Shown: positions 1-8,798 of the stretch, piece after piece
Layout: each line of letters begins with the position of its first letter
How positions within the stretch are numbered: the stretch's first letter is position 1
Assembly: GCA_038251405.1 (NCBI GenBank)
Contig: JBBSBH010000001.1
Coordinates: forward strand, 186,001 to 250,000
Direction: 5' to 3'
Length of the DNA stretch: 64,000 nt
Origin: JADJLQ01 sp038251405
GTDB lineage: Bacteria > Bacteroidota > Bacteroidia > Chitinophagales > Saprospiraceae
Program-made: the position numbers and the translations under genes
Notes under the pieces: generated by a model
The model's database searches: none
Told to the model about the DNA's origin: nothing
What the model saw: the letters and a program-made list of their open reading frames with translations, nothing else

Positions 1-488
1 ACTCTTTATTTAGAATTGACAATGGCTATCAGCTAGTACAATCATTGCAGGCACCATATTATCAACCGTATTCGAAAAATGAGGTCGATCCTGGTGGAGA
101 TTGGGATAAAATGGCCAGAGAAAATCGCAAACAGTCTGAAATACAAAAATTACATTATTCAATAAAAGCCCATTTAATTGATAATGCCTGGCTTTTGGAA
201 TTTGATGTACAGGGGACTGCAGGAGTGCCTGTCGCCGTAGAGCTTAGCTTTAAAAAGGGAGGGCAACTACTAAATGTGATTAAATTAAATGATAATAGTG
301 ACATATATATTTTAAAATCAAAGTTTGCGACTTATAAATATCACCAATCTGAAATTGAATTTGGACCGGGTACTAATGCCCACACCTGGACACAAATTCG
401 TGGAGCGGAGCCAAAGATCGAAGGAATGAGTGTTTATTTTACAGGATATACCCCATTTAATCATACACTTACTATCAGAGGGCGGTAA
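1..488 (+). CDS. C-terminal end of a protein of unknown function (5' end outside window)
   Basis: The reading frame is open from base 3, in the same frame as the visible stop at 488, so the gene begins upstream of the window and about 161 codons are seen. A TTG at 45 is not needed as a start. The visible part is mostly alternating hydrophobic and polar residues of beta-sandwich type (LLEFDVQGTAGVPVAVELSF, then a segment ending FNHTLTIRG), without membrane segments or a T9SS sorting tail. It could be the C-terminal beta domain of a secreted or polysaccharide-active enzyme, but I do not recognise the family. Its end lies 16 bases before the likely start of queG on the same strand. Confidence 0.6.
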   Translation, partial: SLFRIDNGYQLVQSLQAPYYQPYSKNEVDPGGDWDKMARENRKQSEIQKLHYSIKAHLIDNAWLLEFDVQGTAGVPVAVELSFKKGGQLLNVIKLNDNSDIYILKSKFATYKYHQSEIEFGPGTNAHTWTQIRGAEPKIEGMSVYFTGYTPFNHTLTIRGR

Positions 489-504
489 AATTATAGATAT
501 ACGA

Positions 505-1434
505 ATGACCTTAACTGAAAAGTCTCATTGCATAAAACAAATAGCGGCAGAACACGGCTTTCTTCTATCAGGAATAGCTAAACTCCGATCTTTAGAGGAA
601 GAGCGGTCACACCTTGAAGAATGGCTGCAGGAGGGGCATCATGGGGAGATGCAATATATGGCAAATCATTTTGAAATGAGGCTTGACCCCTCTCTATTAG
701 TACCTGGAAGCCAATCCATTATTTCACTGGCATACAATTATTTTTCGCATGATTTGAAAAACGAACATGTTCCCAAAGTAGGAATGTATGCATCAGGTAG
801 TGACTATCATAAAGTCTTGAAGAAAAAATTAAAGACCCTATGGAAAACAATTCTAGAAGAGCTAAAGGAACCAGCAAAAGGTCGTTTTTTTGTTGACTCA
901 GCACCTGTGATGGAGCGACAATGGGCCCAACAAGCCGGACTGGGGTGGACAGGAAAGAATTCTTTATTAATTCACCCAAAACATGGGTCGTATTTTTTTT
1001 TAGCGGAAATAATTAGTGATCTGGAATTGGAATATGATGAACCTATTAAAGATTATTGCGGTACATGCACTAAATGTATTGATGCTTGTCCCACTGATGC
1101 CATAGCGTCAAATGGTTATGTTTTAATTGCAAATAAGTGCATTTCATATTTAACCATTGAATCTAAATCTGATATTCCATCCGAACATAAATCGCAAATG
1201 AATGGTTGGGTATTTGGATGTGATATATGTCAACAAGTTTGTCCCTGGAATAGGTTTAGCACGCCCCATACCGAGTCTGAATTTTATCCTAAGACGGATT
1301 TCAGTACATGGACTTTTGATCAATGGGAATCCATGACGGAGCAAGATTTTGAAACTACATTTGGTAAGACTCCATTGAAAAGAGCAGGATTTGAAAAGAT
1401 TAAAAAAACTTTAAAGAGTTTAAAGCCAGGCTAA
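505..1434 (+). CDS. queG: Epoxyqueuosine reductase QueG
   Basis: QueG performs the last step of queuosine synthesis, the cobalamin-dependent reduction of epoxyqueuosine to queuosine in the wobble position of tRNAs. The protein shows two ferredoxin-type 4Fe-4S motifs, CGTCTKCIDACP from about residue 185 and CDICQQVCPWN from about 239, plus the family segment FVDSAPVMER (Asp near residue 131) and an N-terminal cobalamin-binding-like domain. The frame is open upstream to 430, but that would overlap the preceding gene. I choose ATG at 505, which gives 310 residues, the usual length for the short QueG form without C-terminal HEAT repeats. Cytoplasmic. Confidence 0.93.
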   Translation: MTLTEKSHCIKQIAAEHGFLLSGIAKLRSLEEERSHLEEWLQEGHHGEMQYMANHFEMRLDPSLLVPGSQSIISLAYNYFSHDLKNEHVPKVGMYASGSDYHKVLKKKLKTLWKTILEELKEPAKGRFFVDSAPVMERQWAQQAGLGWTGKNSLLIHPKHGSYFFLAEIISDLELEYDEPIKDYCGTCTKCIDACPTDAIASNGYVLIANKCISYLTIESKSDIPSEHKSQMNGWVFGCDICQQVCPWNRFSTPHTESEFYPKTDFSTWTFDQWESMTEQDFETTFGKTPLKRAGFEKIKKTLKSLKPG

Positions 1435-1444
1435 GTTGGTGTAG

Positions 1445-1762
1445 CTACCTTATTTTGCCTTCCATCCTATTCACGTAGTCAAGACTTCCGAGCCTAAATC
1501 TAACGGGTTTAGTAAGTATATTATCCATTTTAAGTTCCCATTTACATACGATACCCAGCTCATCCCAATATTGAAAAGGAGATTTAAAAGAAAACTCCTT
1601 TATCGTGTTTTTGTATATTTTTTTTGAAAATGGCAAATACTTAAATCCGTAATTACTGATCAATGGGCTTTTACTACTCGTATTTTTAATATTTCTGGTG
1701 GTAATTTGTGCATTACCTACCCTGAATAAAAACACGATAACCAATCCAAGAATCAATCTCAT
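1445..1762 (-). CDS. Small exported protein of unknown function
   Basis: This is a 105-residue protein with an N-terminal hydrophobic stretch (LILGLVIVFLFRVGNAQ) that reads as a Sec signal peptide cleaved after NAQ. The rest is basic and has no motif I recognise. Its ATG overlaps the TGA of the upstream aldo/keto reductase gene (ATGA arrangement, 1759-1762), so the two are probably translated from one message. It may be an envelope-associated lineage-specific protein. No function is assigned. Confidence 0.6.
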   Translation of the reverse strand: MRLILGLVIVFLFRVGNAQITTRNIKNTSSKSPLISNYGFKYLPFSKKIYKNTIKEFSFKSPFQYWDELGIVCKWELKMDNILTKPVRFRLGSLDYVNRMEGKIR

Positions 1763-2790
1763 TTTTTAGGTTTATTATTTAAAATCAGTTCAATTTCTTT
1801 TAATTCACTTTTACTAAAGTTAAGGTTTTTACTACAACCCACACTATCCAATATTTGCTTCGGGCTGCTTGCACCTACTAATACAGTAGTAATGGTCGGG
1901 TCTTTTAACAACCAGGCGATTGCCATTTGAGCTAAAGATTGATTTCTCTTCCCGGCCAATTCATTGAGCTTACCTACTTTGGCTAAGACTTCCGGAGTAA
2001 TTTTTTCTTTGGTTAAATACCTGCCATCTTTTACTGCCCTGGAATCTTTTGGTAATCCTTTCAAATACTTATCGGTAAGAATGCCTTGCTCCAGTGGAGA
2101 AAAGGCTATTGCACCCACTCCTTTATTCTTTAATACCTGTAATAAAGAAGGCTCTACCCATCGGTCAAACATGTTATATCTTGGCTGGTGTATGAGTAGG
2201 GGAGTACCCATGGATTTTAAAATATCATAGGCTTTCGTAGTATCTTCTGCATTGTACTGAGAAATGCCCACATATAATGCTTTGCCAGATTTTACTATTT
2301 GGTCCAAAGCCCCCATCGTTTCTTCAAGAGGTGTATCAGGGTCACGGCGATGTGAATAGAATATATCTACATAGTCTAATCCCATTCTTTTCAAACTCTG
2401 ATCGCAACTTGCAATGAGGTATTTTCTTGAACCCAAATTGCCATAAGGACCGGGCCACATATCCCATCCTGCTTTACTGGAAATGATTAGCTGATCTCTA
2501 TAAGGTACCCAATCTCGTTTAAATAAAGCCCCGAAGTTTTCCTCGGCTGCTCCAAAAGGGGGACCATAATTATTAGCCAGATCAAAATGAGTAATGCCCT
2601 GATCGAAAGCAGTACGCAATATATTTCCACCATTTTCAAGATTATCGGTATGACCAAAATTGTGCCATAGACCTATCGAAATAATGGGTAGTAAGATTCC
2701 ACTTTTTCCACAGCGACGATAGGGTATTTGTTCATATCTATTTTCAGCAGCGCGGTACAATCCCGGATCGTATGAATCATTTATTTTCAT
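1759..2790 (-). CDS. Aldo/keto reductase, YghZ / Kv-beta-like subfamily
   Basis: This is a 343-residue NADPH-dependent oxidoreductase of the TIM-barrel aldo/keto reductase superfamily. It shows the catalytic Asp/Tyr segment (THFDLANNYGPP), the Lys in ISSKAGW and the His in FYSHRRDP. The insertion GAAEENFGALF and the phrase YVGISQYNAE are typical of the YghZ (L-glyceraldehyde 3-phosphate reductase)/Kv-beta group. In that family the reaction detoxifies small aldehydes; the substrate here is not known. It starts at ATG 2790, is cytoplasmic, and is followed by an overlapping small exported protein gene. Confidence 0.88.
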   Translation of the reverse strand: MKINDSYDPGLYRAAENRYEQIPYRRCGKSGILLPIISIGLWHNFGHTDNLENGGNILRTAFDQGITHFDLANNYGPPFGAAEENFGALFKRDWVPYRDQLIISSKAGWDMWPGPYGNLGSRKYLIASCDQSLKRMGLDYVDIFYSHRRDPDTPLEETMGALDQIVKSGKALYVGISQYNAEDTTKAYDILKSMGTPLLIHQPRYNMFDRWVEPSLLQVLKNKGVGAIAFSPLEQGILTDKYLKGLPKDSRAVKDGRYLTKEKITPEVLAKVGKLNELAGKRNQSLAQMAIAWLLKDPTITTVLVGASSPKQILDSVGCSKNLNFSKSELKEIELILNNKPKK

Positions 2791-2879
2791 GGAAAGAAAT
2801 TTAATTTGTAAAGTAATAAAAAGAGCTTAATGCAAAATTAATTTAATTAACTTTATGATAATATATTCTAACTCAATAC

Positions 2880-3362
2880 ATGAAGAAAATATTTTACTTA
2901 TCATTTTTTGTACTATTATTCGCTAATATAGCATCAACACAGACCGAAAAAGGTACATGGCTGCTAGGTGGATCGGCTGGATATACTACTTCCAAGAACT
3001 CAGGGTCATTAATAATCAATCCCTCTGTTGGGTATTTTGTTATCAATAATTTGGCCGGTGGAGGCCAATTCAGTTTAGTTGCTCTGAAAGGAGCTTCAAG
3101 CTATAGCCTTGGTCCGTTTATCAGGTATTATTTTATGGGGGATGATAGGGGAAGATTTTATGCATCAGCAGGTTTAAATATTGGTGGGGGGACAGGAACA
3201 AAATTTGGTACCGGGTACAGTCTGGGTGCAGGGTACGCCCTGTTTTTGAATGAGAGTATTTCAATCAATTTAGGCGCAAATTTCAATAAAGTAGGTGATA
3301 ATAATAATATATTCTTCTTAGGTGCTGGTTTCCAAATTCACTTTAATAGCCTTGGAAATTAA
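2880..3362 (+). CDS. Small outer-membrane beta-barrel protein
   Basis: This is a 160-residue protein with a clear signal peptide (IFYLSFFVLLFANIAST, cleaved before QTEKG). It has alternating amphipathic strands separated by glycine-rich turns (GGSAGYTTSKNSG, NIGGGTGTKFGTGYSLGAGY) and ends in a strand close to the C-terminus. This is the pattern of the OmpW/OprF-like 8-stranded barrels common in Bacteroidota. A TAACTTTA sequence just upstream resembles the phylum's -7 box. The specific role (porin, anchor or structural) cannot be read. Confidence 0.75.
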   Translation: MKKIFYLSFFVLLFANIASTQTEKGTWLLGGSAGYTTSKNSGSLIINPSVGYFVINNLAGGGQFSLVALKGASSYSLGPFIRYYFMGDDRGRFYASAGLNIGGGTGTKFGTGYSLGAGYALFLNESISINLGANFNKVGDNNNIFFLGAGFQIHFNSLGN

Positions 3363-3371
3363 TCCATCGTA

Positions 3372-4484
3372 TTAGCACTCAAATCCAACAAATTTGCATT
3401 CGATAGAACCATTATATACTTTGTAGCTTTTGATTTTTCTCAAATTTATCTTTTCTATAAGATCTGTATGCGGGGAAATGATCCATGCAGTAAATCCTTG
3501 ATAATCATCATTTAACTTCCTACCTATATCCCGGTAGAACCGGGCAGTATCGTCCAGGCTAATTCTAATATCATAAGGTGGATTCATAATAATCCATCCA
3601 TTTTCACTTTTGGGTTTTGATTGAAAAAAATCACCCATTTGACCTGATATACGACGACTGATTTTAGCATACCGCCAATTAATTTTACAGGCATCCATAG
3701 AATACAATTCCAGATCGGATGCATAAATGCGGCCAGGTATTTCGCCAATGGGTTTGTAGATTTTTTTTAAAATTTTGTTGTACAATATTTCGTCGAAATC
3801 AAACCATCGCATAAATCCAAAATCGCTGCGCCAATACTGTGGATGAATGCCGGAAGCTTTGATATAGGCCTCTGTAGAGAATGTCCCTGAACCGCAAAAA
3901 GGATCATAGAAATCCACCTTTTTATCCCACCCACCCAGGTCGATTAGCCCGGCAGCAAGTACTTCATTGATAGGAGAATCAAACTGAGATTTGCGATAAC
4001 CCCTTTTAAACAAAGATGGCCACGAACTATCCAAAGAGATGTCGCATTTATTCTCGTAAATATGAAGATCTATTCTTACATCAGGGTTTTGAGTATCTAC
4101 ACTGGGTCGTTTTGAATGCAGATTCCGGAGATGATCTACAATGGCATCCTTACAGACCAATGAGGCATATTGACTATGCGTGAATATTTTAGAATAAACA
4201 TTGAAATTGATGGCAAAGGTTTTGGTGAAATCCAGATACTTGGACCATTCAAACTCGTAAATTTTAGTATAGTACTGCGCTTGAGTATCAAATGTAAATG
4301 AATGGACAGGCATTAGAATCTCCAGCGCCGTCCTCAATGAAAGATTGGCTTTATAGAGGAAACCCTTATCGCCTTCGAACTCAACACCCCGATTGATTTT
4401 TTTTATACTTCGGGCACCCAAATTTTTTAGTTCATTTTCCAATACTGACTCCAGTCCAAAAAATGTCTTAGCGATCAGTTTCAT
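3372..4484 (-). CDS. THUMP-domain class I RNA methyltransferase (RlmL N-terminal-like)
   Basis: This SAM-dependent methyltransferase probably modifies guanine in rRNA or tRNA. The N-terminal about 160 residues match the ferredoxin-like plus THUMP arrangement (AKTFFGLESVLENELKNLG at the start). The catalytic domain shows the SAM-binding motif DPFCGSGTFSTEAY and the target-base motif NPPYDIRI. Proteins of this type were formerly labelled N6-adenine-specific DNA methylases. The frame can be extended to a TTG at 4493; I prefer the ATG at 4484 because the family usually begins directly with MKLIAKTF-like sequence. That gives 370 residues. Cytoplasmic. Confidence 0.88.
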   Translation of the reverse strand: MKLIAKTFFGLESVLENELKNLGARSIKKINRGVEFEGDKGFLYKANLSLRTALEILMPVHSFTFDTQAQYYTKIYEFEWSKYLDFTKTFAINFNVYSKIFTHSQYASLVCKDAIVDHLRNLHSKRPSVDTQNPDVRIDLHIYENKCDISLDSSWPSLFKRGYRKSQFDSPINEVLAAGLIDLGGWDKKVDFYDPFCGSGTFSTEAYIKASGIHPQYWRSDFGFMRWFDFDEILYNKILKKIYKPIGEIPGRIYASDLELYSMDACKINWRYAKISRRISGQMGDFFQSKPKSENGWIIMNPPYDIRISLDDTARFYRDIGRKLNDDYQGFTAWIISPHTDLIEKINLRKIKSYKVYNGSIECKFVGFEC

Positions 4485-4562
4485 TCGGAGCAAATGTATG
4501 AAAAGCAGGCTGTAATTAAGTTAATTATTACAATCTGCGAATGACAGAAATTATTTACTTTC

Positions 4563-4856
4563 ATGCACATGTTTGATAGCTTAAAAAGTCGATGGGGGGT
4601 GAGTAATTCGGGTTTGATTCTTATTCTACTCACTTTTGCATTAGGAGGAAGTCTGTGTGGCTATTTGGCACGAAAAATTCTGTTGTTAATGGATTTGCAG
4701 GCCGGTATAATAAGTGTAATTATGTATATCCTGCTCATCACACTTTTGTGGCCTCTTTGTGTATTGGCCTTGAGTAGACTTACCGGGCAGTACGCATTCT
4801 TTACACAGTACCTTAAAAGAATTTTAAAGAGATTTTCTAAAAAGAAAAGTAATTAG
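4563..4856 (+). CDS. Small two-TM membrane protein, DUF6787-like
   Basis: This is a 97-residue protein with two predicted membrane helices (SGLILILLTFALGGSLCGYL and IISVIMYILLITLLWPLCVL) and a basic C-terminal tail. The pattern RWGVSN near the start and GGSLCGYLARKIL between helices resembles DUF6787, a small conserved Bacteroidota inner-membrane family of unknown role. ATG codons at 4563 and 4569 are both usable. Its stop overlaps the stop of the convergent gene at 4853-4856. Confidence 0.65.
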   Translation: MHMFDSLKSRWGVSNSGLILILLTFALGGSLCGYLARKILLLMDLQAGIISVIMYILLITLLWPLCVLALSRLTGQYAFFTQYLKRILKRFSKKKSN

Positions 4857-5227
4857 ATTTTTCTCTTTGCAGTAATATTCAGATTCTCAGAATCAGGGAT
4901 TAGGATTAATCCTGTGATGAGGTCATCTTTTAGCGTCAATTCCAATTGTAAAATGGATGCTTGATAATCAATTTGACCTTTTAATTTATTACCTTCTATT
5001 TTTAGATTTGTAATTACATATTCATTTCCTGCATGGTCGATAACCATTCCGATGTAGACCCCTTTTTCATGGGATATCTTTATAATACCTTCTACATCTC
5101 CATCGGGTGTGCCTTTTACCAAATAATTCCATTCACCTATAAAAGTTGATAATTCAATTTTGGGATTGGAAGCAAATAGTAATGACCCGCAAGTAAAAGC
5201 GATCATTAAAAAAAATATTTTTTTCAT
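4853..5227 (-). CDS. Exported protein of unknown function
   Basis: This is a 124-residue protein with a Sec signal peptide (IFFLMIAFTCGSLLFAS). The following region (STFIGEWNYLVKGTPDGDVEG, then alternating short beta strands) resembles small lipocalin-like or DUF2147-like beta-barrel proteins, but no diagnostic motif is present. It lies downstream of the TPR lipoprotein gene on the same strand with a 23-base gap, so co-transcription is likely. No function is assigned. Confidence 0.65.
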   Translation of the reverse strand: MKKIFFLMIAFTCGSLLFASNPKIELSTFIGEWNYLVKGTPDGDVEGIIKISHEKGVYIGMVIDHAGNEYVITNLKIEGNKLKGQIDYQASILQLELTLKDDLITGLILIPDSENLNITAKRKI

Positions 5228-5250
5228 ATATATATTTGTTAAACTAAAAC

Positions 5251-6147
5251 TTATTTCTTTTGTATGGACTGCAAAAATTCCTGATCGCTTTTGCCAAGAT
5301 TCTGTAACAGTACTTTAGCATCATCTGCAAAATCATGGGTAGGATACCGTTTGCCAAATTCCTCATAATATAGTCTGGCATTTTCTATATCATGCAATTC
5401 ATTATCGTACGTAAAGGCTTTTAAAAACAATGCCTGTGGTGCATATTTGCTTTCCGGATACTTTTCAATAATCCAGTCATACAATGAAATGGCTTTATTA
5501 TATGTCTTCAGCGAACGAGCAGTTTCTGCAGCTTTATTCAGTAAATCTGCGCTTTCAGGGTCAGTAGGATTAATCAAAACAAAAGCCTCTGTGGCATCAA
5601 CATATTGGGTAGCCGCTCCTTCATTAAATTGGTGGAGGCTATCATCATACATTCTATTGGCAAGATCTTGCACAAATTCTTTTAAAGGAATGGAAATACC
5701 GGCAATGCCTATAATCTTTTTTACTTCTTCCACTCTGGAGCTATTCGGATATTTTTCTAGAAACCCCTTGTAAAGTGTATTAGCAGCATTTTCGTTCCGG
5801 ATTACATTTTTCATCAAATCTGCCAGTTGGAGTATACGGTCACCTTCTTTTGGAGAATCCGGATCTTCTTTTATCAATGTATTTAAAAACATGGCGGATT
5901 CAAAATATCGGTTATTCGCTGAACTTACTTTTTCGGCTCTTTCCAATACCTCTATTTTTTCAGCTTTACTATGAGTATTATTAGTAACGAATGCCACATA
6001 TTCTGTGAGCAAAGTCTGGAGTGTATTGGGGTCTTTAGACTTAGCATACTCATCTTCCAGATGGGTAATATCTTTTAATGATTCCGGAACATCGTGTTTG
6101 CAAGCTACAAGAAGCACTAAAGCGAATAGAAAAAGTCTTTGAATCAT
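5251..6147 (-). CDS. TPR-repeat lipoprotein (BamD/YbgF-like architecture)
   Basis: This is a 298-residue protein with a lipoprotein signal (LFLFALVLLVAC, lipobox Cys at about residue 16). It is followed by alpha-helical tetratricopeptide repeats, seen in blocks such as NTLYKGFLEKYPNSSRVEEV, SLYDWIIEKYPESKYAPQAL and YYEEFGKRYPTHDFADDAK. The repeated Y..F/W...YP pattern is that of BamD/YbgF (Tol-Pal) TPRs, which act in outer-membrane assembly or cell-envelope scaffolding. Neighbours do not include bam or tol genes, so I leave the role general. Confidence 0.78.
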   Translation of the reverse strand: MIQRLFLFALVLLVACKHDVPESLKDITHLEDEYAKSKDPNTLQTLLTEYVAFVTNNTHSKAEKIEVLERAEKVSSANNRYFESAMFLNTLIKEDPDSPKEGDRILQLADLMKNVIRNENAANTLYKGFLEKYPNSSRVEEVKKIIGIAGISIPLKEFVQDLANRMYDDSLHQFNEGAATQYVDATEAFVLINPTDPESADLLNKAAETARSLKTYNKAISLYDWIIEKYPESKYAPQALFLKAFTYDNELHDIENARLYYEEFGKRYPTHDFADDAKVLLQNLGKSDQEFLQSIQKK

Positions 6148-6244
6148 GAATAGGTTAACTAATAAAAATATAAAATTACGCAGAAGCTGATATAAGAAGG
6201 CACTATTTAGATTTAATTAATACAGTTCAACATCATATACTAAG

Positions 6245-6318
6245 TGACCCGGACTGGATTCGAACCAGTGACCTACTGCTTAGAAGGCAGTTGCTCTATC
6301 CAGCTGAGCTACCGGGCC
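6245..6318 (-). tRNA. tRNA-Arg (anticodon UCU)
   Basis: Read on the minus strand the segment folds as a 74-nt tRNA. It has a 7-bp acceptor stem (GGCCCGG with CCGGGTC, one G-U), D-arm AGCTCAGCTGGATAGAGC, anticodon stem ACTGC/GCAGT around loop CTTCTAA (anticodon TCT, reads AGA/AGG) and T-arm ACTGG-TTCGAAT-CCAGT, ending with discriminator A. The CCA end is not encoded. A TAnnTTTGC box stands 15 bases upstream. Confidence 0.95.
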
Positions 6319-6332
6319 TCAATTTTTGGATC

Positions 6333-6341
6333 GCAAAGATA
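6333..6341 (-). promoter_or_regulatory. Bacteroidota -7 box of tRNA-Arg
   Basis: The minus strand reads TATCTTTGC, an exact match to the TAnnTTTG -7 element used by the primary sigma factor of Bacteroidota, 15 bases before the tRNA-Arg 5' end. I do not see a convincing -33 TTG element. Confidence 0.55.
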
Positions 6342-6500
6342 ACAGATTAACGCAGATATTAAAGCGCTTTTTTAACTAAGAATGTATTTAGAAATCTTGA
6401 ATCCAGCTTCGTTTTACACCCTAAATGGGAGTAATTAAAGATGGTCGGAATTGTGCTAATTCCGAAGCCCAGTCAGCCCAAAATTGAAAGCCATATTTCT

Positions 6501-7232
6501 TTAAAATCGGGTAGCTAAATAATGGGGTAACATAGCTCTCCAGGTAGGCCAATCATGAGCCATATCGTAGCCCCAAATATCCAATTGGTGTGGAATGCCT
6601 TTTCCGGATAATATTTGTGAAAATCTTCTCGAGGCATCAGGAGCTTCGTAACTACCTGATCCTGTCAAAATATAAATATGCTTTTTAGATCTAAGCTTAT
6701 TTAAAATGTTTTCATCATGCATATTGGCCATATAGGCTGCTGGAGAATTAAAATACACCTGTTCATCAAAGTATCCATCTGAGTAGCTTTGGAGATCATA
6801 ATCTCCACTCATGGCGATCAAACCATCGATTAAAGCAGGTTTCTTAAAAAAAAGATTTGCTGAATGCAAAGCGCCTAATGATGCACCAGCTATTATAATT
6901 GGCGTATCCCATGAAGTATGTGTTTTGATATACGGTATTACTTCATGATATATGTATTCGTTAAATTGATTGTGTCTGATGGCTTTATGTGGAGGATGCA
7001 TTTGCCGATTTAACCAACTTTCTGAATTGATACTGTTTACTGAAAAAACTTTGCATTTGCCACCTTCAATCATAGGTGTTATTGCATCTATGAGCTGAAA
7101 TCTTTCATATTCCAGATAATCAGCTCCTGCAGTAGGTAATAATAATAACCCGAACCCGTAATGACCATATTGGACAATTTCCATATGTTTATTAAGAGAA
7201 GGTGAATACCATCCATCTAAAATCCTTTGCAT
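6501..7232 (-). CDS. Esterase-family alpha/beta hydrolase
   Basis: This is a 243-residue protein of the alpha/beta-hydrolase superfamily, esterase D / enterochelin-esterase-like branch. The nucleophile elbow is seen as IIAGASLGALHSA (Gly-Ala-Ser-Leu-Gly, Ser as nucleophile), with an oxyanion-hole region LLLPTAGAD near residue 35 and a probable catalytic His in AHDWPTW near the C-terminus. No signal peptide is seen, so it is probably cytoplasmic. Related proteins in bacteria hydrolyse short esters; the natural substrate cannot be told. It stands alone between the tRNA-Arg gene and the divergent ABC ATPase gene. Confidence 0.8.
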   Translation of the reverse strand: MQRILDGWYSPSLNKHMEIVQYGHYGFGLLLLPTAGADYLEYERFQLIDAITPMIEGGKCKVFSVNSINSESWLNRQMHPPHKAIRHNQFNEYIYHEVIPYIKTHTSWDTPIIIAGASLGALHSANLFFKKPALIDGLIAMSGDYDLQSYSDGYFDEQVYFNSPAAYMANMHDENILNKLRSKKHIYILTGSGSYEAPDASRRFSQILSGKGIPHQLDIWGYDMAHDWPTWRAMLPHYLATRF

Positions 7233-7337
7233 ACCCGATTGAATTTTATAACTTTAAATATAGATTAATTTTCCAGAAAACCACCTTTGCTTCAATTAAA
7301 AGACTACTTTTCTTAAGCTATATTTACTGATTTAAAA

Positions 7338-8753
7338 ATGCACTATAATCTAAAAAACCTCTCCGTTAAATATTTCGATAAAAGCACCAATGATGCTGTG
7401 ATTTTGGAGAATATTTCTTTGCAAATACATGATGGTGAAAGAATCGGGTTATTGGGCTATAGCGGATCGGGAAAGAGTCAACTGGCCTACTCACTGGCAA
7501 GGGTAAATGGTTTTTATGGTGCAATATTAAACGCTGTTGACCAATCATTTAATTATGAAAACATACACTTAAATTTAAATGAACCAAAAGAACTTCTTTT
7601 ATTTAGGTCGACATACATAGCTTATATTTTCCAGGAGGCATATTCTTATTTTAACCCTACTCTAAAGCTAAAAAAGCAAATGGAGACTACAGATAAGATC
7701 CAGTTAGCAGAATGGGTGAAAAATGTAGGTCTTGATAATCCGGAAATTATATTAAATAGCTACCCTTACCAATTGTCGGGGGGGCAATTGCAACGGCTGA
7801 GTATTCTTAAATGTTTGATAAAAAGCCCAAAATTAGTAGTTGCTGACGAGATAGATTCCGCTTTGGATTATACTCATTCACAAGCCATTCAGAAATTGAT
7901 TTTTGATCTTCAGGAGAAGTTAGGTTTCGCACTAATTTGGATTACGCATGATCAAAAAAGAGCTAAAGAAATCTGTAATAAAATCTGGTATTTGGAGAAT
8001 GGCAAAATGGTGTTTAATGGGAGTAGCTCAGATTTTTCTCCTATCCATATCCATTATCCCCGGGTTTTTCAAAAATCTATAAGTACTGAAATTATATCCT
8101 TAAAAAAAATTTCAAAAAACTTTATAAAGTCAAAACCCTGGTTTGAAAAAGAAACCCTGGTCGTTCTGGACAAGTTAAGCTTATCCATAATGTCCGGTGA
8201 AATTGTAGGAATAATAGGGTCTTCGGGTTCCGGCAAAACTACTTTGGGTAAAATTGTAGCCAATTTAGAGCCCTTCGATTTGGGCGAAATTTTTTTTGAA
8301 GGCGAGCCAAGATCAACCATTTACCCCAATAAAGATATTTTTTATTTATTTCAGGATGCATACAGTTCGCTCGATCCGACTTTTAGAGTACTCGACTTGT
8401 TAAATGAAGCTCTAGCTATTGGTAATCAATCTTTTACAGTAGATGAGCTCTTGCATTGGGGGGCTTTAGAAAAATCTGTTTTAAATAAAAAAGTAAACGA
8501 ACTATCTGGTGGCATGAGGCAAAGAATTGCTTTAGTTCGTGCCCTCGCTGTAAAACCCAAACTATTAATATTGGATGAATCTTTAAATGCATTAAATCCT
8601 GAATTACAAATTGCCATTATTAAAATACTATGGGATTTTCAATCTAAAGAAGGATTGGCTATTCTCTTTATATCGCATCAGGAAGAATTGGTAAAAGCTA
8701 TCTGTCATCGGGTTTTTCAATTACAAAACGGATACTTAACACAAAATTCTTAG
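7338..8753 (+). CDS. Fused tandem ABC transporter ATPase (YejF / Dpp-Opp type)
   Basis: This 471-residue protein contains two complete ABC ATPase domains. Domain 1 (about 1-235) has Walker A GYSGSGKSQ, signature LSGGQLQRL, Walker B LVVADE and switch His in WITHDQ. Domain 2 (about 245-471) has Walker A GSSGSGKTT, signature LSGGMRQRI, Walker B LLILDE and switch His in FISHQE. This fusion is that of YejF-like ATPases that power peptide or other oligomer import with two permeases and a binding protein. None of those partner genes is adjacent, so this copy is an orphan here; partners must be elsewhere, or it has another job. The helical C-terminal OppD/F extension is short. Confidence 0.88.
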   Translation: MHYNLKNLSVKYFDKSTNDAVILENISLQIHDGERIGLLGYSGSGKSQLAYSLARVNGFYGAILNAVDQSFNYENIHLNLNEPKELLLFRSTYIAYIFQEAYSYFNPTLKLKKQMETTDKIQLAEWVKNVGLDNPEIILNSYPYQLSGGQLQRLSILKCLIKSPKLVVADEIDSALDYTHSQAIQKLIFDLQEKLGFALIWITHDQKRAKEICNKIWYLENGKMVFNGSSSDFSPIHIHYPRVFQKSISTEIISLKKISKNFIKSKPWFEKETLVVLDKLSLSIMSGEIVGIIGSSGSGKTTLGKIVANLEPFDLGEIFFEGEPRSTIYPNKDIFYLFQDAYSSLDPTFRVLDLLNEALAIGNQSFTVDELLHWGALEKSVLNKKVNELSGGMRQRIALVRALAVKPKLLILDESLNALNPELQIAIIKILWDFQSKEGLAILFISHQEELVKAICHRVFQLQNGYLTQNS

Positions 8754-8784
8754 TAGTTTTTTACCTGAAACCTGATTTTGGAAG

Positions 8785-8793
8785 TATCTTTGC
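8785..8793 (+). promoter_or_regulatory. Candidate -7 box abutting the start of the 8799 ORF
   Basis: TATCTTTGC matches TAnnTTTGC. Its end is only five bases before the ATG at 8799, so transcription from it would give a message with almost no leader. Confidence 0.35.
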
Positions 8794-8798
8794 AACTT

